64,000 nt of DNA from an uncultured Eggerthella sp. Lineage in GTDB: Bacteria > Actinomycetota > Coriobacteriia > Coriobacteriales > Eggerthellaceae. The DNA lies in contig UQFK01000002.1 in the NCBI GenBank assembly GCA_900540345.1, positions 248,001-312,000 of the forward strand. The letters are read 5' to 3'. The translations under genes and the position numbers were made by a program. Of the stretch, positions 59,704-64,000 are shown one piece after another. The notes beneath the pieces are model-generated. The model did no database searches. It saw nothing but the letters and a program-made list of their open reading frames with translations, and had not been told where the DNA came from. Positions within the stretch are counted from its first letter, which is position 1. Each line of letters starts with the position of its first letter.

Positions 59704-59731
59704 TCTGCGCGAAACAAAGACCGACGCATCC

Positions 59732-59762
59732 AAGCGGCTCGAGCGATCGGGCCGCTTTTTTA
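59732..59762 (+). terminator. Terminator of hpf
   Basis: AAGCGGCTCGA (59732-59742) pairs with TCGGGCCGCTT (59747-59757), with one T-G wobble and a GCGA tetraloop, followed by a run of T (to 59762). Confidence 0.85.
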
Positions 59763-59782
59763 TGCGGCACGATCTCGCGCAT

Positions 59783-60628
59783 CTATTTTCCCGTGTTGTC
59801 TTCCTGATAGCGTGAAAGAAACGCCTTGGTGCGATTGTGTTGCGGATCGTTGATCACCTCGTCAGGAGTACCTTCTTCAACGATCACGCCACCATCCATA
59901 AAGATGATCTTGTCCGAAACATCACGCGCAAAAGCCATCTCGTGCGTAACGATAACCATGGTCATATGCTCTTCAGCAAGCGCACGTATGACCTTCAAGA
60001 CCTCTTGAGTAAGTTCGGGATCGAGCGCAGAGGTCGGCTCATCGAAGAAAAGGATATCGGGCTGCAAGCATAACGCACGCGCAATAGCTACGCGCTGCTG
60101 CTGACCACCTGAAAGCTCACATGGATATGCGTCTTCTTTGCCTTCAAGGCCCATCTGCTTCAACAGCGCACGCGCCAACTGTTCGGTCTGCGCCTTATCC
60201 TTTTTCTGGACGATAAGAGGGGCTTCCATCACATTGCGCAGCACTGAGTAGTGCGGGAAAAGGTTGAAGTTTTGGAATACCAGCCCGAAACGCTCGCGCG
60301 CCTGTTTCTCGACCTCTTTACCGCTGTAGTGCGCCTTACCCGAAGCATCGTTTTCAGCAACAGTCAGGTCACCATAACGAAGAGCACCCGATTCGAAGGT
60401 TTCGAGCAGCGTACAACAACGCAGCAGTGTTGACTTACCAGAGCCTGAAGGTCCGATGATAGAGATAACCTCACCAGGATGAACATCGAACGAGATATCT
60501 TTGAGTACCATCGTATCGCCAAAGCTCTTCTCGAGATGATCGACCGAGAGCACTGAGCTTCGATTGGGCGTTGTCTCTAGCTTTGAATCCTGAGTCTTAT
60601 CTTGCATGTGCGTATCTTGATCCACCAT
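59783..60628 (-). CDS. Polar amino-acid ABC transporter, ATP-binding protein
   Basis: 281 residues. Walker A GPSGSGKST, the signature CELSGGQQQRVAIARAL and Walker B ILFFDEPTSALDPEL are intact, with the switch His in VTHEMAFA. The N-terminal about 25 residues form a hydrophilic lead. The type is GlnQ/HisP. It powers import by the permease and binding protein encoded upstream. ATG 60628 has GGGGAG about 10 nt upstream. Confidence 0.95.
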   Translation of the reverse strand: MVDQDTHMQDKTQDSKLETTPNRSSVLSVDHLEKSFGDTMVLKDISFDVHPGEVISIIGPSGSGKSTLLRCCTLLETFESGALRYGDLTVAENDASGKAHYSGKEVEKQARERFGLVFQNFNLFPHYSVLRNVMEAPLIVQKKDKAQTEQLARALLKQMGLEGKEDAYPCELSGGQQQRVAIARALCLQPDILFFDEPTSALDPELTQEVLKVIRALAEEHMTMVIVTHEMAFARDVSDKIIFMDGGVIVEEGTPDEVINDPQHNRTKAFLSRYQEDNTGK

Positions 60629-60643
60629 TGGTCGTGCTCTCCC

Positions 60644-61297
60644 CTAGTCGTGATAGTAAGCCAGTCGTTTTTCAATACGCGAGATCGCGAATTCCACTAC
60701 GAAGGTGAACACCCAATAGAACACCGCGGCCACGATGAAGGCGGTAAGCGTTCCTTGCGATGAGACGATCGCACGGGCCGTAGTGAACATCTCTGCGACG
60801 CCGATCGTGAACGCCAGTGACGTATCCTTTACCAATACGATCACCTCATTGCCCAAAGCGGGAACGATGCGCTTGAATACCTGTGGAAAGATGATGCGCA
60901 AGAACGTTTGAACTTTGTTATAGCCCAAGATCTCGGCAGCCTCATATTGACCATGCGGAATGGACTGAATGCCGCTTCGATAGATCTCCGCAAAATAAGC
61001 CGAGTAATTCATGATGAACGCAACTGCGCACGCGCCGAACTTCCACTCCATGGAAAGTTGCACGCCAAAGATGTAATAGGGCGCGAAGAAGATGAACATG
61101 AGCTGAAGCATGAGCGGCGTACCGCGCATGATAGAAATATACAAGCGAAAGAGGTATGAGATAGGGCGAAAACGGCACATGCGGCCGACCGCAACTAGCA
61201 CGCCAAGCGGCAGAGCGCCGATGAGCGTAACGAAGAAGAGCTGCAGCGTGACCAAGAAGCCTTCGTCGAGCATTGCGAGCATTGTCGTGAATTCCAT
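60644..61297 (-). CDS. Polar amino-acid ABC transporter, permease
   Basis: 217 residues with five membrane segments, HisM/GlnP family. The coupling-helix motif is EAAEILGYNKVQTFLRIIFPQV, and LMLQLMFIFFAPYYIFGV is a late segment of the first half. It forms a homodimeric channel with the ATPase encoded 15 bases downstream. The binding-protein gene lies upstream, separated by 234 bases with a large hairpin. Confidence 0.93.
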   Translation of the reverse strand: MEFTTMLAMLDEGFLVTLQLFFVTLIGALPLGVLVAVGRMCRFRPISYLFRLYISIMRGTPLMLQLMFIFFAPYYIFGVQLSMEWKFGACAVAFIMNYSAYFAEIYRSGIQSIPHGQYEAAEILGYNKVQTFLRIIFPQVFKRIVPALGNEVIVLVKDTSLAFTIGVAEMFTTARAIVSSQGTLTAFIVAAVFYWVFTFVVEFAISRIEKRLAYYHD

Positions 61298-61432
61298 GAT
61301 CTAACCTTCAGAAGCAAATAGAAGAGCGGATATAAGAGAACTGCGTGCGTACGGAACGAAAGATCGCAGTTTGTCTAAACATAGCAGGAGGCTTAGGCGC
61401 GATCGTGCACGCAAATCCTGCAAGAGACGACG

Positions 61433-61493
61433 AAAGCCCTGGAATCTCAAGGAGTCGTAACGCCACGATATTCCTCGTCAGATCCAGGGCTTT
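61433..61493 (-). other. Intercistronic hairpin between binding-protein and permease genes
   Basis: AAAGCCCTGGA (61433-61443) and TCCAGGGCTTT (61483-61493) are perfect 11-bp arms around a 39-nt interior that has its own short pairs (TCGT/ACGA). In solute-binding operons such elements commonly end most transcripts or protect the upstream mRNA, giving excess binding protein. Nothing else is recognisable in 61298-61531. Confidence 0.6.
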
Positions 61494-61531
61494 AGTTATG
61501 CGTCAGATACGCTGCCGCGAATGCGACAAGA

Positions 61532-62383
61532 TTACTTGAGGACCCACTTGTCGATGGAGATCTCTTCAGGATAGTGAGAAGCGATCTCTTCAACAGTGCC
61601 ATCGTTATAGAGTTCGATGAGCGCAGTCTGGATCTGCTCGATCAGCTCAGCGTTGCCCTTCTTAGCGCCAACACCGTAGTTCTCAGAAGAAACGACCTCG
61701 TCAAGGATCACATAGCCATCCTTACCAGCGATGAGCGACTGAGCGGTCGGATAGTCGATCGCAACAGCATCGCATGCGCCGCTTTCAAGCTGCATGAGTG
61801 CGGTCTGATATTCAGGAGCACTCTCGAGTGCGCCCAGCGTAGAGCCGAGAGACTCGTAATAATCGCCGCCTTCAGCCAGGTTGTCATAGGCAGGAGAGTT
61901 GACCTGCGCGACCACAGTCTTGCCCGCAAGATCAGCAAGGCTATTGATGTCAGAACCTTCGCGAACCAAGATGACCTGGTCATTCAGATAGTAAGGATCG
62001 GTGAATTCGTAGGCATCTTCACGGCCTTCAATGGTGAAGCCATTCCAAATAACATCGATGGTGCCTGAATCAATCTGAGCATCTTTAGTGTCCCAATCGA
62101 TCGGGGAAAGCTCGATCTCCCAACCATTCTTGTCGGCAACAGCCTGGGCAAGCTCAAGGTCGAAGCCAGTATATTCACCATTGTCGTCCTTGTAGCCAAA
62201 AGGCTTGAAGGTCTCGTCAAAACCGACAACGAACTTGCCATCTTCACCCAGATACTCCGGAGTCTCAGAAGACTTGGACTCGCTCGAAGAGCAGCCCGTG
62301 AGCGCAACTGCACAAAGACAGACAGCGCAAGCCACACCGACGATCATCAGTAATAGCTTTTTCATGTTTACCGCTTTGCTCAT
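61532..62383 (-). CDS. Amino-acid ABC transporter substrate-binding lipoprotein
   Basis: 283 residues, family 3 solute-binding protein. The lipoprotein signal ends at VALTGC with Cys31. The ligand domain begins FVVGFDETFKPFGYKDDNGE and contains FDLELAQAVADKNGWE and DVIWNGFTIEGREDAY, as in glutamine/cystine-type binders; the ligand cannot be fixed from sequence. GAGGT lies about 6 nt before ATG 62383. It heads the operon with the permease and ATPase genes. Confidence 0.92.
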   Translation of the reverse strand: MSKAVNMKKLLLMIVGVACAVCLCAVALTGCSSSESKSSETPEYLGEDGKFVVGFDETFKPFGYKDDNGEYTGFDLELAQAVADKNGWEIELSPIDWDTKDAQIDSGTIDVIWNGFTIEGREDAYEFTDPYYLNDQVILVREGSDINSLADLAGKTVVAQVNSPAYDNLAEGGDYYESLGSTLGALESAPEYQTALMQLESGACDAVAIDYPTAQSLIAGKDGYVILDEVVSSENYGVGAKKGNAELIEQIQTALIELYNDGTVEEIASHYPEEISIDKWVLK

Positions 62384-62488
62384 ATTTACCTCTTTGCTAT
62401 AGGTTTTCTACACTTTAGCCATAAGAACGCCGAACGGATCGGCTCGGTTCATCGGCCCTGATACTTTAGCACTATGGAGCGTTAAAGC

Positions 62489-63112
62489 ATGAATACTATA
62501 GCACGTAACGACGAAAGCACCATAAGAATTCGCCTGGCGACCCTGCAAGATGCAGGCGCGATCTGCGATATCTATACGCCCTACGTATTGACCACTGCGA
62601 TCACGTTTGACATCACCGAACCGAGCGTCGAAGAGATGTCTACTAAGATCGAGACAGTCTTAAAAGAACGCCCTTTTCTCGTTGCTGAAAAAGACGGAGA
62701 GATCCTCGGCTTTGCCTACGCCTCTGCATTCAGGCCTCGCGAGGCATATGTACATGCTATCGAGACATCGGTCTACATTCGTCAAGACTATAAGGCAAAA
62801 GGTCTCGGAAGACGCCTTTATACCGCACTTGAAGACATCTTGCGCTTGCAACATGTCTATACCGCCAACGCATGTATCTCCTACATCGAACCACCCGATG
62901 AATATTCACCTGCAACAAGCCGTTTGTTCCATGAGCGCATGGGCTATAAACAGTGCGCGCACATCCCAAATTGTGGGCGCAAATTCAATCGTTGGTATGG
63001 GATCATCTGGATGCAAAAGCAGCTCGCGCCCCTCCCTGAAACCCCAGAAGATTTCATTGCCCTGCCCTCGCTTGAAAAGACCGCTCTGGAATCTATCCTG
63101 TCAAACGCCTAG
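62489..63112 (+). CDS. GNAT N-acetyltransferase (phosphinothricin acetyltransferase-like)
   Basis: 207 residues. IRLATLQDAGAICDIYTPYV at the start, TSVYIRQDYKAKGLGRRLYT with the acetyl-CoA pyrophosphate loop (QDYKAKGLG) and ATSRLFHERMGYKQ are typical of the PAT-like GNATs that acetylate small amines or amino-acid-like compounds. The substrate is unknown. The tail beyond 175 is an extra helix. GGAG precedes ATG by 9 nt. It is divergent from the ABC transporter operon. Confidence 0.86.
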   Translation: MNTIARNDESTIRIRLATLQDAGAICDIYTPYVLTTAITFDITEPSVEEMSTKIETVLKERPFLVAEKDGEILGFAYASAFRPREAYVHAIETSVYIRQDYKAKGLGRRLYTALEDILRLQHVYTANACISYIEPPDEYSPATSRLFHERMGYKQCAHIPNCGRKFNRWYGIIWMQKQLAPLPETPEDFIALPSLEKTALESILSNA

Positions 63113-63130
63113 CGAACAGGTCGCTTTTTA
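63111..63130 (+). terminator. Weak terminator after the GNAT gene
   Basis: A 5-bp stem, AGCGA (63111-63115) with TCGCT (63121-63125), is followed by TTTTT and overlaps the stop codon. The stem is short, so efficiency is doubtful. Confidence 0.4.
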
Positions 63131-63164
63131 AGCGCAAGAAGACAACTATAAAGAGAGAAAAGAT

Positions 63165-64000
63165 CTAGCGAACGCGGGCGATAACCGTAACAAAGAGCAT
63201 TAATGCGAAGAGTCCCGAAAAAGCGAGCGCCATCTGAAAACCGAGCGTAGCGGATCCGAAGAACTGCGAACCAAACGTGATCGCAAGCACCATGAGCGAA
63301 GTGCCCATCGATGCGATAGCTTGACGGGTTGCAGTGCTGAACGAAGACGCATCGGTCATCAAAGAACTCGGTAGATCTGCCATGCTCCATGATGTCAACG
63401 GACTGATCAAACCCGAAACGCCACATGCGCGGATGCCTTGCAGCAGCAAGATGACCCAAAAAGGCGTACTCGCGTCGATGAAGACCATGGATACCGAACC
63501 AACTGCAAGGCAAAGCCCGAAAAACAAGACAACAGGGCGTGCATGGAATCGATCGGTCAGATAGCCTGCAAGCGGATTGACGAAAAGCGCAGCAACCGTA
63601 CCGGGAAGAAGCGCAAGGCCTGCCTCGAGTGCGCTACCACCCCACACGTTCTCAATGAAAAGCGGGACAATGAGCGTAATGCCCATGAAGCTTGCATAAA
63701 GGAAGTTCGATGCCCAAAATCCAGCGCGATAGTTCCTCGAACGAAATATTTCCATATTGATGAGTGGGTCGGTTATGCGCTTTTGGCGGCGCACGAACAT
63801 GATGAGCGACAGTGCACCGATAGTAAGTGGTATCCAGATGGAAATAAGCGAGCTTCCTGCATCTGAGGCATTCGAAAAGCCAAGCAGAACGAGCCCGAAT
63901 CCGAGCGCAGAGAGGATCAACGAGAGAGCATCGAGTGACGCTTGACGATCAGGACGTGGACCTGGTCTTACGCAAATGCAGGCAGCGATGATGAGCGCCG
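63165..64000 (-). CDS. MFS transporter, DHA2 (EmrB/QacA) type, 3' part only
   Basis: The frame stays open to the right window edge, so the start lies outside. About 278 C-terminal residues are visible, with about seven membrane segments. RQASLDALSLILSALGFGLV, LFIENVWGGSALEAGLALLP and the loop GYLTDRFHARPVVLFFG are typical of 14-TM drug exporters. ATRQAIASMGTSLMVLAIT near the end is another family mark. It probably exports toxic compounds. A TTG at 63920 is internal, not the real start. Confidence 0.85.
   Translation of the reverse strand, partial: ALIIAACICVRPGPRPDRQASLDALSLILSALGFGLVLLGFSNASDAGSSLISIWIPLTIGALSLIMFVRRQKRITDPLINMEIFRSRNYRAGFWASNFLYASFMGITLIVPLFIENVWGGSALEAGLALLPGTVAALFVNPLAGYLTDRFHARPVVLFFGLCLAVGSVSMVFIDASTPFWVILLLQGIRACGVSGLISPLTSWSMADLPSSLMTDASSFSTATRQAIASMGTSLMVLAITFGSQFFGSATLGFQMALAFSGLFALMLFVTVIARVR

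Overview
The window reads as chromosome of an anaerobic, Gram-positive actinobacterium, most likely class Coriobacteriia (order Eggerthellales; a Cryptobacterium- or Slackia-like genome would fit the roughly 50% GC). This is an inference from gene content and order: a ClpC with Clp_N domains, a membrane-anchored Ser/Thr kinase, the ispD-ispF-cysE-cysS and greA-lysS-clpC orders, a PurF-type protein without the N-terminal cysteine, an NrdR-type operator, a Fe-S aldo/keto reductase and many membrane transporters. No rRNA is present. There are two tRNAs (Thr-CGT and Pro-CGG). I see no prophage, insertion sequence or CRISPR array.

Layout. 1-615 is gene-free and holds a terminator, a degenerate 26-bp tandem repeat and an inverted-repeat element. 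616-9247 is a minus-strand block, possibly one operon: PurF-like protein, Fe-S aldo/keto reductase, LarE, LarB, a short LarC, a membrane Ser/Thr kinase, a Nudix hydrolase and an MBL hydrolase. 9.4-17.6 kb carries ychF, an NSS transporter, tRNA-Thr, a MerR regulator divergent from an MFS exporter, a VanZ-RDD fusion and a Fic protein. 17.8-31.6 kb begins with a MaoC hydratase and continues as a surface-glycan locus. That locus has a plus-strand arm (glycosyltransferase, polymerase, flippase) and a converging minus-strand arm (Wzz-like protein, rfbA, rfbB, two PLP aminotransferase-fold proteins, two ATP-grasp ligases, initiating sugar transferase, SDR epimerase). rfbC and rfbD are absent here, so the pathway probably leads to a dTDP-amino-dideoxysugar, perhaps acylated by the ATP-grasp enzymes.

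31.8-50.1 kb is mainly housekeeping: NSS transporter, truA (with a long disordered tail), dnaE, a small NrdD-tail-like protein behind an NrdR-type operator, cysS, cysE, ispF, ispD, an MFS transporter, clpC, lysS, greA and tatA. 50.3-55.7 kb is a coherent cluster of a Cthe_2159-like lipoprotein, a DUF4956 membrane protein and a VTC-type polyphosphate polymerase, divergent from a two-component system. 55.8-64 kb holds tRNA-Pro, an NlpC/P60 hydrolase, nhaA, hpf, an amino-acid ABC transporter, a GNAT acetyltransferase and the 3' part of a DHA2-type MFS transporter that runs off the window.

The observations I rate highest are: (1) the NrdR-type box pair in front of a 144-residue protein that resembles only the C-terminal tail of anaerobic ribonucleotide reductase; (2) a roughly 160-200 bp intergenic inverted-repeat element present at 402-597 and 44651-44811; (3) the aminosugar and double ATP-grasp glycan locus; (4) the VTC/DUF4956/lipoprotein/two-component cluster; (5) the lar genes with a trimmed LarC and a three-cysteine LarE. 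All functional statements are from reading the sequence; no database search was run.
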